Below are positions 47,036-57,951 of a DNA stretch of 64,000 nt, piece after piece. The DNA is from Prochilodus magdalenae. Its lineage: Eukaryota; Chordata; Actinopteri; Characiformes; Prochilodontidae. Position 1 is the stretch's first letter; each line of letters opens with the position of its first letter. The translations under genes and the position numbers were made by a program. The stretch is from positions 352,501 to 416,500 of the forward strand of contig JAMWET010000159.1 in assembly GCA_024036415.1 (NCBI GenBank), written 5' to 3'. The notes under the pieces were generated by a model, which ran no database searches, had not been told where the DNA came from, and saw only the letters and a list, made by a program, of their open reading frames with translations.

Positions 47036-47114
47036 GTAAAGAACACAATGGGCATTACAATAAAACTCTTATATGTGAACAGCCAGGCTCAGATTTTGTA
47101 ACAAATATCAAAAA

Positions 47115-47143
47115 TTGCTAAATTTCCTTCGAGATCAATAAAG

Positions 47144-47218
<75 letters not shown>

Positions 47219-47219
47219 G
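47115..47219 (+). repeat. Retroposon tail with TATC array
   Basis: AATTTCCTTCGAGATCAATA + AAGTATC runs into about 19 TATC units at 47143-47219. Same tail as at 3862-3885. Confidence 0.9.
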
Positions 47220-47241
47220 AGGTGGTACACTGTAATCTTAA

Positions 47242-47760
47242 ATACACTCATAATCAAAAGAATCGTTGAAAGCGTGGGATTGCAGTGCTACTGGGAAGGA
47301 AGATACAGGTTACCAGGAACAATAAATGATGGTAAATTTAGACTGATATGGGCAATATCAGGCAACAAGCCACACGTCTCAACATGGAGTGGAGGTTCCT
47401 AATGGTGTCCTGTGGTAATCCATCCCATGCAGCTTAGATATTCTCACACAGTTCCTGCAGATGGTGCGGTAGGTAGGTTTGCCACCTTTCAGAAATGAAA
47501 ATAAAGGAAAGGTGCGTGGTCATGTGGGAGTGACGTGTTCTGGGGGGATGCGGAGGGTTTGAGAGAGATTGTGACCATTCATATGTGTGACAGACGTATA
47601 TATTGGACATATACGGGAATATGGAACAAATTTACGGACATTTTCAAAAATAAAGGACGCAACATTTAATTGCCAAATTAAGAACAAATTCCATATTTTA
47701 TGGGATGGGTGGCAATCCTAGCAGTAGGGATGGAAGTGGAGTTACACCAGGCCCAGAGTC
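47242..47760 (-). mobile_element. M2 Tc1-like element, copy G, interrupted by H1
   Basis: 47250-47473 carries the M2 3' region (GGTTACCAGGAACAATAAAT, AGGTTCCTAATGGTGTCCTG, TTCCTGCAGATGGTGCGGTA). After the H1 insertion it resumes GATGGAAGTGGAGTTACACC + AGGCCC. The uninterrupted reference is copy H near 48795 (GATTGTGCGGTAGGGGTGGA). Confidence 0.85.
47474..47720 (+). mobile_element. H1 hAT-like element, copy 2 (247 bp), nested
   Basis: Ends TAGGTTTGCCACCTTTCAGA and (inverted) TAGGATTGCCACCC. Flanked by GCGGTAGG at 47466-47473 and GCAGTAGG at 47721-47728, an 8-bp target duplication with one mismatch. The interior matches copy 1 (ATAAAGGACG, GCGTGGTCATGTG, GGAACAAATTTACGGACATT) but has just over one 31-bp unit instead of about 26. 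Confidence 0.88.
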
Positions 47761-47842
47761 AAAGTGGGGTCTCCCAGGGGTTGCAAGATGATCTCATATA
47801 AACAGTGCCAAGCGGTAGGTTAGAGGTCTGGTCTTTAAATCT

Positions 47843-48385
47843 TCAAGCATCATCAAACCCTATACAATGGTATACACAGGTAGGTGTAGGTGCTGTAGGT
47901 ACACTGTGAGACTGAGGGCTGCAGCAGGGAGCAGTCAAGAAGGAGACGGATGTACGATTGAGGATTTCCCCGCTCATACGCACAGGCAGCACCTGCTGGT
48001 GTGTTTGAAAAGGGAACCCTCCAAATCCAGAGAAGGACATCCCTGGCCTGTTGTTGTATTTGAAAGATCTTACAATGGGTGCATCTTCCCATATCTCGTA
48101 GACTGGAGTAGCTGTCTCGCATTTCTCTGGATAGCAATGCCAGTGGAGAATACACTGCAGCACAGGCTTTCTCAAAGAGACACTTAAAGCTGGAACATCC
48201 ACAAAGGATGGCAGATCTCTGTCCTCCATAGAAACCGTTTCAAACAGACAAGACAGGATTTGTCCTTGTGACAAGGTTAGCTTTGTTTTGGGGAAGAACG
48301 TGGCATCCTGTTGCAGGGGCCTGAGGCTGGTTCCCAGTGAGGGTTCAGCCACCCATGCATAAGAGTCTACAAGAGCTCAGTTATG
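47843..48385 (-). other. Unrecognised open frame, possible exon
   Basis: An uninterrupted minus-strand frame of at least 169 codons, free of low-complexity sequence (start at 48352). It includes LSQGQILSCLFETVSMEDRD and VLQCILHWHCYPEKCETATP. Possible acceptor: CTCTTGTAG just upstream (about 48370 on the plus strand). Possible internal donor: ACCCATT|GTAAGATC at about 48070. Several cysteines and a mixed, protein-like composition favour coding, but I recognise no family. It could be a host exon, an old transposon-encoded protein or chance. Position between transposons gives no functional hint. Confidence 0.3.
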
Positions 48386-48640
48386 TGTGGATTGGAAATT
48401 TTAACCACAGATATCTATCTAAACATTAAAATTTGCAAGACTGGGGTTGCGTCCCACTAGACCATGTATGCACAATTTGGCAATTAGCGCTCTTCTTTAA
48501 ATGTTAAACTGTCTTATGACGTTGCATTAGCACAAGCATCAAAGCAATAGCACTGGAGGCATGTTAGCCCTTGCTATCCCAGACTGGCAGGTAGCACAAC
48601 GGATTCTTAGTGGACAGGAAGTGGACCAGGGAAAACAAAC
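48386..48640. other. No feature recognised
   Basis: Short unassigned spacer between the open frame and M2 copy H. Confidence 0.35.
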
Positions 48641-48644
48641 ATAG

Positions 48645-49405
48645 CCAGGAGCAAAAAATGAATAATTTAGACTGATATGAGCAATATCGTGCAACATGCT
48701 AGACGTCTCGGCATGGAGCTGTAGAGGCTCCTAATGGTGTCCTGTGATAATCCACCCCATGCATCCTAAACATTATATAACAGTTTCTGCAGATTGTGCG
48801 GTAGGGGTGGAGGTGGAGTGACACCAGGCCTTCAATGACATCTCGGAGCTGACCATGGTGCCTACACACAGATTCGTTGGTCGTCTCCACCAAGACAAAA
48901 GTGGGACTCGTAATTGAAGATGAGCCACTGCAATTCAGAGTCACTCTACTGCTTGTCACTACTGTTCACTACCATTGTGCAATGCCCTTTGTTGGCCTTT
49001 GTATCCCCTGATGTTCCTTAGTTCCTATAAAAGCTGGTGCATACGCAGGCTGGTTCCCTGAAAAGCACCCAAGCTCTAGGAAGCCTGAACAGAACAAGTT
49101 AAAAAACAGGGATCTTGGGATCAAAAATGGCTAATTATGGAACAACCATCTTCCCTAACCAAAACTACTGAAGATGTACCCTCAAGGATACTATCCCAAT
49201 CACGGAGGGCATCACTGCTGGCTGAATATCCACAATCGTGGCTGTTGGGTCAGTCAGGTACAGCGATAAGGCCCATCCTTGCATAAGTCACAAGCATAGC
49301 CAAGCATGAAACTTGAATCATTCACATGTCTCATTATGTCAAATCTGCCCACCAGGTTTCATTCCTGTGGGTTGATTCCTTCTGGGTGCAAATTTGATGA
49401 AGGGT
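48645..49405 (-). mobile_element. M2 Tc1-like element, copy H
   Basis: 3' side at 48655 (TGAATAATTTAGACTGATAT), then C-terminal remnant, GTGACACCAGGCCTTCAATG, CGTCTCCACCAAGACAAAAG and TTCAGAGTCACTCTACTGCT. 48960-49190 is unrelated DNA. M2 resumes at GGCTGTTGGGTCAGTCAGGT and ends GATTCCTTCTGGGTGCAAAT at about 49373-49393. So the copy carries a roughly 230-bp insertion or replacement in the DNA-binding region. Confidence 0.8.
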
Positions 49406-49410
49406 GTATG

Positions 49411-50340
49411 TGACAGCAAAGGTGGAAGCTCTGAATACCATTCCCATTGGATATCTCAAAATATAGAGACACCATGAAAACAGGTACACAGGCATGCACA
49501 CGTGTCCCCGCACACCGTATGGTCCTCAGCGTAGATTACTGAGACAGTGTTTGCTCTGGGAAAAGCCATAGCCTTGTTTAGGAGTAGTCATCCGTTTTGG
49601 GCCCTATCGGAAAGCACCAGCATTAATCAGCGCTCTCTCTCCCCCATTCCACTGTAACCGTATATTCCTCCAGCAGTGCAGAGAAACACAATATCCCACC
49701 CTGTGTTTTCCCATTTTAATAAACTGCCATTTTAATGGGATTATCTCAGGCAGACTGCAGCACCGCAGCAGATGTCCAGTGCGTGTCTTTCAGCGCAATG
49801 CTTTGGACTCATTTCGGAGTCTTCGGAGGGAATCAAATTTCCACTCGGCTGAGGAACAGTTCGCGGAATGGGTGCTATAAAGACGCATTTCCATAAAAAC
49901 AATATGAAGGGCCTTTAAAAGCAAATGATCGAGTTCCAGCAGCTACTGTAAAGTAAATAAGCACTATTAACCAGGAATAAAGTCTCACAGACCAATGAGC
50001 ACGCAGGGCCGCATAATCGCCGTATATCTGCCAGAGGAGCTCCGTCACGTGGTGCACGGTAATGACTCCTATCAATCACTCCCATAAACGCGAGTGTAAG
50101 TGAAGAATAATACGAGGTTAAATACAGAAAATAATAAAGACGTGATGCCAGCGCAGTTGGGATGGAGTCAGTGGTGAATGTGCAGGGGGAAAGAGAAGGG
50201 AAATGCGGTGGCTTATCTCTCCCTGATGAAATTTAATAACCGACTTTAAAGAGGGTTATTTTTCCCTTTTCCAATTTGAACACGACACTAAGCGTTATTT
50301 AATTCTCCTCACTCCAGTGCACAGGTAATGCCCTCTAATC
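49411..50340. other. Non-repetitive stretch, possible conserved non-coding DNA
   Basis: No simple repeats or known transposons. 49660-50100 contains TTTAATGGGATTATCTCAGG, CATTTCCATAAAAACAATAT and GCCGCATAATCGCCGTATAT. Its balanced, repeat-free texture differs from the flanks. No exon found. Confidence 0.4.
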
Positions 50341-50344
50341 CAAC

Positions 50345-50405
50345 AACACAGAGCAGAGAGAGAGAGACAGAGAGAATGAAGGGAAGAGTGAGAGGGAGGG
50401 AGAGA

Positions 50406-50471
<66 letters not shown>

Positions 50472-50868
50472 ATGAAGGGAAGAGTGAGAGGGAGGGAGAG
50501 AGAGAGGGAGAGAGAGAGAGAGAATGAAGGGAAGAGTGAGAGGGAGGGAGAGAGGGAGAGAGAGAGAGAGAGAGAGAATGAAGGGAAGAGTGAGAGGGAT
50601 GGAGAGAGAGAGGGAGAGAGAGAGAGAGAATGAAGGGAAGAGTGAGAGGGAGGGAGAGAGAGAGAGAGAGAGAACAGAAGAGAAGGAGGGAGAGAGCGAG
50701 AGAGAGAGAGAATGAACGGAAGAGTGAGAGGGAGGGAGAGGGAGAGAGAGAGAATGAACGGAGGAGTGAGAGGTAGAGAGAGAGAGAGAGAGAGAATGAA
50801 CGGAAGAGTATAAGGAGGGAGAGGAGAGAGAGAGAGACGAGAATGAAACTTGAACGGAGGAGTGAGAG

Positions 50869-50906
<38 letters not shown>

Positions 50907-51009
50907 GAAGAGTGAGAAGGAGGGAGAGAGAGAGAATGAACGGAAGAGTGAGATGGAGGGAGAGAGAGAGAGAGAGAGAGAGATAGAATGAACGGAAGAG
51001 TGAGAGGGA

Positions 51010-51053
<44 letters not shown>

Positions 51054-51790
51054 GAGAGAGAGAGAGAATGAATGGAAAAGTGAGAGGGAGGAAGGGAGGG
51101 AGGGAGAGAGAGAGAGAGAGAATGATCAAAAAAGAAAGAGTGAGAGAGCAAACAAATATGAGTGACAATAGTGATAGAAAGGTTGCAAAGAGAGGGAAAG
51201 AGAGTTAGAACAAAGATGAGAAAAAGTGTAAGAGAAGAAGAAAGAGAAGGAGAGAAGGTGAGACAGAGAGAGAGAGAGAGAGAGAGAAACAGAAACAGAT
51301 GGGGGAGAACAAAACCATAAGAGCATTGCAAGAGAGTGAAAGAGCAAAGGTGAGAGACAGAGCAAGAGAGAGAGAGAGATCAAGACAGAGAGAAAGCGAA
51401 TAGAAAAGAGAGAGAGAGCAAATAAAGGTGAGAGCGAGAGAGTAATGTGAGAGACAGCAAGAAAAAAGAGAGCAAGCAACTGAGAAATGATAGAGAGAGA
51501 TAGTGAGATAGTGGGTGCAGAATGGGGAGCAAAAGGGAGAGAGAGAGAGAGAGGGAGAGAGAGAGAGAGAGAGAAGGAGAGAGAGAGAGAGCAAGTAAAA
51601 GAGAAAAGTGAGAGACAGCGGGAGCGGAAAAGGAGAGAGAGGTATAAAAGGATAAGGAGAGAGCAAGCAAGAGTGAGAGAGAACTAGAGAGCGCAAGGGA
51701 GAGAGAGTGAGAGAAAGCAAAAAAGAGCAAGAGACACAAACAGCAAAAGAGAGAGAGAGAGAGGAATCGAAAGCGAAAGCAAGAGAGAGC
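50345..51790. repeat. Long GA-rich compound minisatellite
   Basis: About 1.45 kb of purine-rich plus strand. (GA)n alternates with GAATGAAGGGAAGAGTGAGA + GGGAGGGAGAGAG blocks that recur every 50-70 bp at 50370-51090. From 51120 on it is more irregular, with AGCAAG and AAACAG words. Translations (Arg/Glu or Leu/Ser-rich) are artefacts. It mirrors the CT tract at 9115-9998 on the opposite strand. Confidence 0.96.
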
Positions 51791-52300
51791 ACTGGGGTGA
51801 GGAACGCAGGATAGAGGGAGTGCAGGAGAACCCTGGTAAACGGATTATTTGTGATTAGCTGGAAACGAACGGCTCTGTGGAAGACATGCTGCCAGAGCAC
51901 CGCAGTGAACTAGGCGTGTGCTAGCTGTATGCTAGCTCTGGAGCAATAAGTGAGGACACCAGTGTCTTCTCCTCAGGGAAGAGCATGACTGATTTTCCCT
52001 CTGCCTCTCTGCTGTGGGTGGCTACTATACTGAAGCGCTGCATGGAAGGAAGTCGCTGTCATTGCCGAAAAGTTGCAGCAGTGAAAGTTCCTGAGCGTAT
52101 ACGATACAGTCCGTAGGGAGTCGGGCTGATGTTTCTGTTTCTGGATTTGGGCTATGAGGTTAAAATGAGGAAAGGTCAGCTTCAAAGTCCCAGGATTATT
52201 ACATCTCACATTCTATTATACAGTAACCACACGTGCAAACTCTCTCAGCTATCCTTATAGCTTGGACACACCAGCGTGTCCCTTTGAATCCGTATCGGGT
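51791..52300. other. No gene recognised
   Basis: Unassigned DNA between the GA tract and the T7 element. Confidence 0.35.
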
Positions 52301-52392
52301 GAGCTACACTATATGGCCAAAAGTATGTGGAGGCCCCTCCTGTTTGTTGAGTTAAGGTGTTCCAGCCACACCCATTGCTAACATGTAGGTAC

Positions 52393-52880
52393 ACACATCC
52401 TCAAAAACACTGTTGCACCCGGAAGGAGGTGTGGGAGTGCAGGTGTGTTGGGAAGGAAGATAAATGGTGACCAGGATCAATAACTGATGATGCATTTGGA
52501 CCGATATGATCAATATTTACTGAGCTACTCCTACAGAAGTCTGTCTCTCAGTACACAACAAGCAAGACACCTTGGCATGGAGCTGTAGAGGTTCCTAATG
52601 GTGCCCTGTGTTAATCCATCCCATGCTGTTTACCTTGGTGCTGACCACGGTGCCTCCCCACAAGGATTTGTTGGTTGTGCCCATCAAGACAAAAGCTGGA
52701 CTCGTCACTTAACATGACCCGCTGCCATGCTGCGTCACTTCTTGACAGTCTGGCACAACACCGCTGCAGTCATTAGCGACGTTGATGTGGTGTTAAGGGC
52801 AGTAGCGGTCTGCGTACACGTAGTCCTGCGTCGTGAAGCCATCTGCCAATGGTGCCGACTCTAACAGGATAACTCATGGA
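52393..52880 (-). mobile_element. M2 Tc1-like element, copy I, nested in T7
   Basis: CACTGTTGCACCCGGAAGGA at the outer end, ATCAATAACTGATGATGCAT, TGTAGAGGTTCCTAATGGTG, GTCATTAGCGACGTTGATGT and ACTCTAACAGGATAACTCAT follow M2 order on the minus strand. The 5' terminal repeat is missing, so the insertion is truncated or later deleted. Confidence 0.78.
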
Positions 52881-53058
52881 GGACTTGAAAATGGGTTCCA
52901 GTGGCTGAGCGGCTCCACACAAGCTTAAGATAACCTTCCCATGCCAGGCGTCAGCTTGAGCAGTACAAAGCAGGCCGCCACTAGACTCTAGAGCAGTGGA
53001 AACATGTCCTCTAGTGTGAACATAACAAATCTGGTAATTCTGATGAATCTGGCTTTAG

Positions 53059-53239
53059 TTGATGCACAGAGCCTTTGGGATGAATTGGCCCTGTCAGTCA
53101 CGAGCCAAGCTTTCTCCTCCAACGTCAGTGCCTGATCTCACAGATGCTCTTTTAGCTAAACGAATTCCAACAGGCACACTCCAAAATCTAGTGGTAAGCT
53201 TTCCCAAAAGAGTAGAGGCTGTTATAGCCGCAAAGGGCA
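53059..53239 (+). pseudogene. T7 transposase C-terminal remnant
   Basis: Reads FGMNWPCQSR, then SVPDLTDALLAKRIPTGTLQ, then NLVVSFPKRVEAVIAAKG in one open frame from 53059. SVPDLT.ALL....IPT.TLQNLV.S.P.RVEAVIAAKG is the usual end of a Tc1 transposase, after the catalytic acids. A frame shift separates FGMNW (from FG.LWDELD.LS) from the upstream part, and the DDE core is gone. Confidence 0.75.
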
Positions 53240-53328
53240 AGGAGCAACTCCACATTAGTGCCTCTGTATTTGGAATGGGCGCTGAACACCCTCATATAGG
53301 TCAGCTGTCCACATACTTTTGGCCAATG

Positions 53329-55390
53329 AAAGACGCAGCCAGTGCAGAACATAAGCTTCAAACCAAACTACAAAATCACAACCTACAACACCATTACAGC
53401 TACAGACACAACTGTTGTCAGAGTGAGCAGGACGGGGGAGCGGCAGCTAGCTGAACAGCTTCCCCTCCCGCAGCCACTCAGCTACAGTAAGTTCAGTCAC
53501 TGTGGCGTTACAGATAGGGCCCGTGGAGAGCGCGCCAATCCCCGAAAGAGTTCATTAAAGAGCCGCGTTCAGACCATGAAACAATTGCGGCAACCCAGCA
53601 AAAGGGAGCCCGACAGTGACAGCAAGCACGGGCCAACACCCGCTCTAAGCTAGTAGCTAGCGCCCAAGCTCTGTAGCCACTTATGCTCAGAACCCAGCAC
53701 ACGGGACCCTGGGAACGCGTCGTAATGAGAGAGCTGCTCCTCTCCCTCCTCTTTCCTTCTCAGTCAAGCAAAAAGGATGGAAAAGTGGCTGGTAGGAAAG
53801 AAAGAGTGCATCAGATTCTTCCAGTTTTTCTTTTTTCCCCCCTCCTCTTTTCACTCTCTCGCTTCTCTGCCGCTGAAGGAGCTGCCTCACCACTCTCTCT
53901 CCAATTCTAATGAAGTGGGTCTCACCATCGCGGCAGTGAAAATTGCCTTTCGGTCCCTGCATGATTGTGCGTGTGTGAGTGTTTGTGCGTCCTGAGCTTG
54001 TGGGGCTTTCTGAGTTCCAAATGTGCGTGTAGGTGTGCACTCACATATCTAAGGCTGCGTTCAAGGACATCCGTCAAAACCCCACACTGGTGTTGCTGAT
54101 TGGTTGTACTGCAGTGCTGTTTTGGCTTGGTAGCTAATATTAAACCTAGATTTAGAAAAAAGTTCAGAGAAATGCAAAACTGCACATATAGCTATGGCAG
54201 TGACAGACACCTGTCCGCTTTGCTAAACTGTCAATCCTAGAAAATGTTTTATAGTAGATCAAATCATCTTCTGAAACCCGCTCTTCTGAAATGACAGGTA
54301 TAATTAAAAGGGAGTTTGTTCCCTCATTGCTGGAAGAACAGCCTCTACTTCTTCGAGAAGGCTTTACACCAAGCTTTGGGACATTGGTGTGATTTGACTG
54401 CATTTAGCCAGGAGAGCATCTCAATGGCTTTAAACCTGTCTAGCTGAAGCTTGGGGTTGAGCATGAGACCTTAGGCTCATGTGCAGCCACTCCAAAGGCT
54501 CTCGTGTGTGTATATATATATACATACATAAACAAGTTTAAGGTGGCAGTAACTTCAGGCCCCTGCAGATGGCGCTGCATGAGGATGATGGGGCTATAAA
54601 TACCTGTGGGGTGTGAGTTACGGGATCCATAGATTGAGAAGAGGTGCAACAGTGCAGGGAATGTCTCGTTCCATGTGTGGTAAATGGCTCCACAGCAGAT
54701 GTTACTGATTGGCTAAAAGGAGGGAATGCACGTGGGCATGGCCAAAGACCATAGTGTGAAGGAAGTAGCTGAATCTGCAGGTGTATGGAAGTGTAAGGTC
54801 ATACAGGTCTACCACCAAGACTTGTCCAGTACATGCCACATCCAGTCACAGGTGTTATTCATGCGTTTGGAGGTATTACACACTGTTATGTACTTCATAT
54901 TTATGTGTGTGTGTGTGTGTGTGTTTCATCTCCATTTCCAGCTCGCCTGAAACATGATCATTCATAATATTACTGTATGCTGAGCATTTAGTTTTATTAA
55001 CGAAAGCAGAACATGGGAATCTGATGTTGCATTTTGCTGTTCCAGTCCTCCATTCTCGTGTGATCGTGTCTAAGACATAGTGGATCAGTCACATCTGACT
55101 GATCCCTGATCTGTTCAGTAAGATCAGCATTGGTAGTGATACTGATCCAGCGTGGCTGATCAATGCATGCCTAGCTAAGATCATCTAAAACAGATGCCAG
55201 CAAGTAGTGCAAATGTACAACAAGGCCTTGTACAAATCATGCTCAGCACATTCATGTGGAACATGCTTAGACCAAACAGAGCGAACCCAGACACAACGAT
55301 CGTCCCGTTTCCCAAACGCTAAACCAGCCAGTTAACACACAGGCACAAACATGCACACAGCAGTCGAACACAAACTCAGCCTAAACAGAC
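53329..55390. other. No gene recognised
   Basis: 2 kb of mostly single-copy DNA. Short motifs: TATATATATACATACATA near 54513-54530 and (GT)n at 54903-54925. Open frames of up to about 130 codons lack recognisable domains. Confidence 0.4.
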
Positions 55391-55452
55391 ATATCACTAC
55401 ACTCACAGACACGCTCACAGACACGCTCACAGACACGCTCACAGACATGTGA
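55391..55452. repeat. Short tandem repeat, 14-bp unit x4
   Basis: CTCACAGACACGCT repeated four times, the last copy changed to CTCACAGACATG. Confidence 0.9.
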
Positions 55453-56205
55453 CGGAAGGCCTTGTGACCATCTCACCACTGACAGTACTTAAGTACTAAT
55501 GCCATCGTTCCCTCATGAATAATTCCAGAGGTGCTGACTGGATCATATGGGTGCAGAGTGTGCTCAGCCTTTTACATGTCATCTGTATCCAGAATTTCTG
55601 CTGATGAAGGATTTTAAAATGAGGCACTTTCTCACAAGCCCCGTCATATTTTCCGACCCAAGGTCTTTCCGGTTTTGATGAGAAGAAAATGGTCCAAATG
55701 GACAAACTACGGCCTGATAGGTAGCCTAATGTCTCTAGTTTCACACGCCGCTGAACTTTGGCAGCAGGGCAGGACTTGCAGGGCTAACACACACCACTGG
55801 GCTTCTAGGCTGTATCAAAAGTTCATATTACTAGAAAGAATTCAGCCTGAAAAGAAATATTACAGTCTGTATTTACAGTATAAGTCTATATTTACAATAC
55901 CTGCTCAGTCTGGAGTCTGCTGTTCTACTATGTTGAGTTTTGGATAGTGACCTCAAGCATCTGCTGTTAGGGCTGAAAGTCAGTCCAGAAGAGAGACAAT
56001 TGCGCAATTTCAGGCATTTGGGAATTGAGAGTCTTTTTCAAAGGTTTGGATTTTTTGCAGTGACTGTCGAGTCAGCCTGCACCCCATGCACACGGAGCCT
56101 TATATATCATTATACAGTATATTATATATATGTGTGTATTTTACTTCTGGAAAAGTGAAATGTAATATCTCTAGTAAAAAGTGGCTTACAGAAGTGGCTT
56201 GCAAA
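55453..56205. other. No gene recognised
   Basis: Unassigned DNA with a short TATATATATGTGTGTAT run near 56122-56138. Confidence 0.35.
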
Positions 56206-56209
56206 AAAG

Positions 56210-56487
56210 TGAATGCACCTGTAGAGGCGCTGTTTATACAAGTATCTCCAAAATAGCAACTTTGCAGGAGAATGCAAAAACCTCATATAACTTTAATGAA
56301 AGGCAATGGAACCAGACGTCTTTCCAAGCGACTTTGGGCCATTTCCATAGGTTGATTCTTCGTGAAATTTCACACAGTGTAAACAGCAGCTGCTGTGTTC
56401 ATATAATGCATAAAAGTAAAAAAAATATAAAAAAATTATTTTAAATAATTTAGATACATGTTTTGTATTGGCCAGTGGCGATATTGG
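56210..56487. mobile_element. M3 MITE, copy with A-rich expansion
   Basis: ACAAGTATCTCCAAAATAGC, AATGGAACCAGACGTCTTTC, GTGTAAACAGCAGCTGCTGT and TTTAGATACATGTTTTGTAT + TGGCCAGTGGCGATATT follow M3. The left end is decayed and an A/T-rich run (56418-56450) replaces the usual spacer. Confidence 0.75.
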
Positions 56488-56547
56488 AAATGTAACTTTT
56501 GCACAAGACACCTTTTATGTTTTAAAGTGCACCTTAACAACAAAATA

Positions 56548-57068
56548 TATAGCTCTGGAAAAACCTAGGAGACCACCTTAAAATGATCAGTGTCTATAGG
56601 TGTACAGGTTCTGGGTTTGTGTTGGTTCTGTTTGATTCTCTACACTACTGGAACCATGTCTCCCAAACTCCAGATCAGATATTGTATTAGATCTGTCTAT
56701 TTAGAAAATCACTAATGACCTCCAGAAGCCTGTTTTTAGAACCATGCTCGCTGTGTGTTTCACCCCAGCCACCGCTCGCCAGTCTCTCTGTAGGTCACCT
56801 GAGGTCATCTTACGGTGGGTAAGAGACATTGGAATGAGGTGGCGCTCATCACGGTCAGTAGAGAGTGGGTTTGGCCCTCTGCCAGTCTGTAGCTGTGTTG
56901 TCCTGTGTGTTTGCTGCTTGATCTTGTTCTTATGAACCAGACGCTCACTGTATCTGCCAGTAAAGCTAGAACCCAACCTTCGGTTCCTCACTGAGAACCT
57001 GCTGTACATGTGGAGACGCTGACTGAAGAAGATACTGGAGTGGGCTCGTATTTATTTCCAGAGCTGTA
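56548..57068 (-). mobile_element. Tc1/mariner derivative with GCTCTGGAAA ends
   Basis: TATAGCTCTGGAAAAACCTA at the left and TTTATTTCCAGAGCTGTA at the right are inverted ends starting at TA. Length 521 bp. A minus-strand frame (about 56740-57009) contains LSTDRDERHLIPMSLTHRKM then TSGDLQRDWRAVAGVKHTAS, the helix-turn-helix part of a Tc1-type transposase (compare T.RDDR.I.RLAL.HRK.TS.DLQ..W...G...S). The catalytic domain is deleted. Confidence 0.8.
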
Positions 57069-57415
57069 TTTGTCTTTACGTTTGTGCAGGCCACAAATTT
57101 CCATCATGTGTGATCAGATTTGGAGCCAACTCTAGAACTGGCTACAATTGGAGTCAAAACAACCATTACAATAAGATGTAGATCAGATATAACATAATTT
57201 ATTTCTCAGATAGCAAAATTGTTCTGGCCCAAATTTTCCCATTTCCATTTGGCCTACATGCCGCATGGATTAATGGCACATAGGCGGACTGCACCCCCTT
57301 GCATAAAGTGGGTCACATTCACCCAAGAGTAGGCCCATATCTCAGCCCGTAATAAGCAACTCGACTGTATCTGTGCCAGAAGAGGACCAGATCGGTTATG
57401 GAACATGTGAGCCAT
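57069..57415. other. No gene recognised
   Basis: Spacer between two Tc1/mariner derivatives. No exon or repeat recognised. Confidence 0.35.
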
Positions 57416-57418
57416 ATA

Positions 57419-57951
57419 CAGGGGTTGGACAATGAAACTGAAACACCTGGTTTTAGACCACAAGCATTTATTAGTATGGTGTAGGGCCTCCTTCTGCGGC
57501 CAATACAGCGTCAGTTGGTCTTGGGAATGACATATACTGCGTCCTGCACAGTGGTCAGAGGGAGTTTAAGCCATTCTTCTTGCAGGATAGTGGCCAGGTC
57601 ACTACGTGATGCTGGTGGAGGTTCGTCCTTCTTGGTGGTATGCCGACATTACCCTGGATACCGTGGCTCTTGATACATCACAAAGACTTGCTGTCTTGGT
57701 CACAGATGCACCAGCAAGACGTGCACCAACAGTGTGTCCTCTTTTGAACTCTGGTATGTCACCCATAATGTTGTGTGCATTGCTGTATTTTGAGCAGAAC
57801 TGTGCTCTTACCTGCTAACTGAACCTTCACACTCTGCTCTTACTGGTGCAATGTGCAGTTAATGAAGATTGGCCACCAGGCTGGTCCAATTTAGCCATGA
57901 GACCTCCCACACTAAAATGACAGGTGTTTCAGTTTCATTGTCCAACCCCTG
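57419..57951 (-). mobile_element. M1 Tc1/mariner MITE, intact copy (533 bp)
   Basis: Left end (57419-57449) and right end (57921-57951) are perfect 31-bp inverted repeats starting CAGGGGTTGGACAATGAAAC. TA flanks both sides (57417-57418, 57952-57953). Minus-strand remnants: GDIPEFKRGHTVGA and ASVTKTASLCDVSRATVSRV-like text (helix-turn-helix start) and RSDLATILQEEWLKLPLTTV (C-terminal region). The DDE core was deleted in the founding copy, so it depended on a transposase in trans. Perfect ends imply recent movement compared with copies at 1914 and 22575. Confidence 0.9.

Larger units (their letters stand above)
52307..53328 (+). mobile_element. T7 Tc1-like element with a nested M2 copy
   Basis: Left end CACTATATGGCCAAAAGTAT at 52307-52326; right end GTCCACATACTTTTGGCCAA at 53308-53326 is its inverse. 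The left flank reads GAGCTA and the right end is followed by TG, so the TA duplication is not clean. An M2 copy interrupts it at about 52393-52880. The remaining right half encodes the transposase C-terminus (53113-53239). Confidence 0.8.

Noticed and set aside
50309..51900. Long leucine/serine-rich frames on the minus strand
   Set aside because: Translation of the GA-rich tract.
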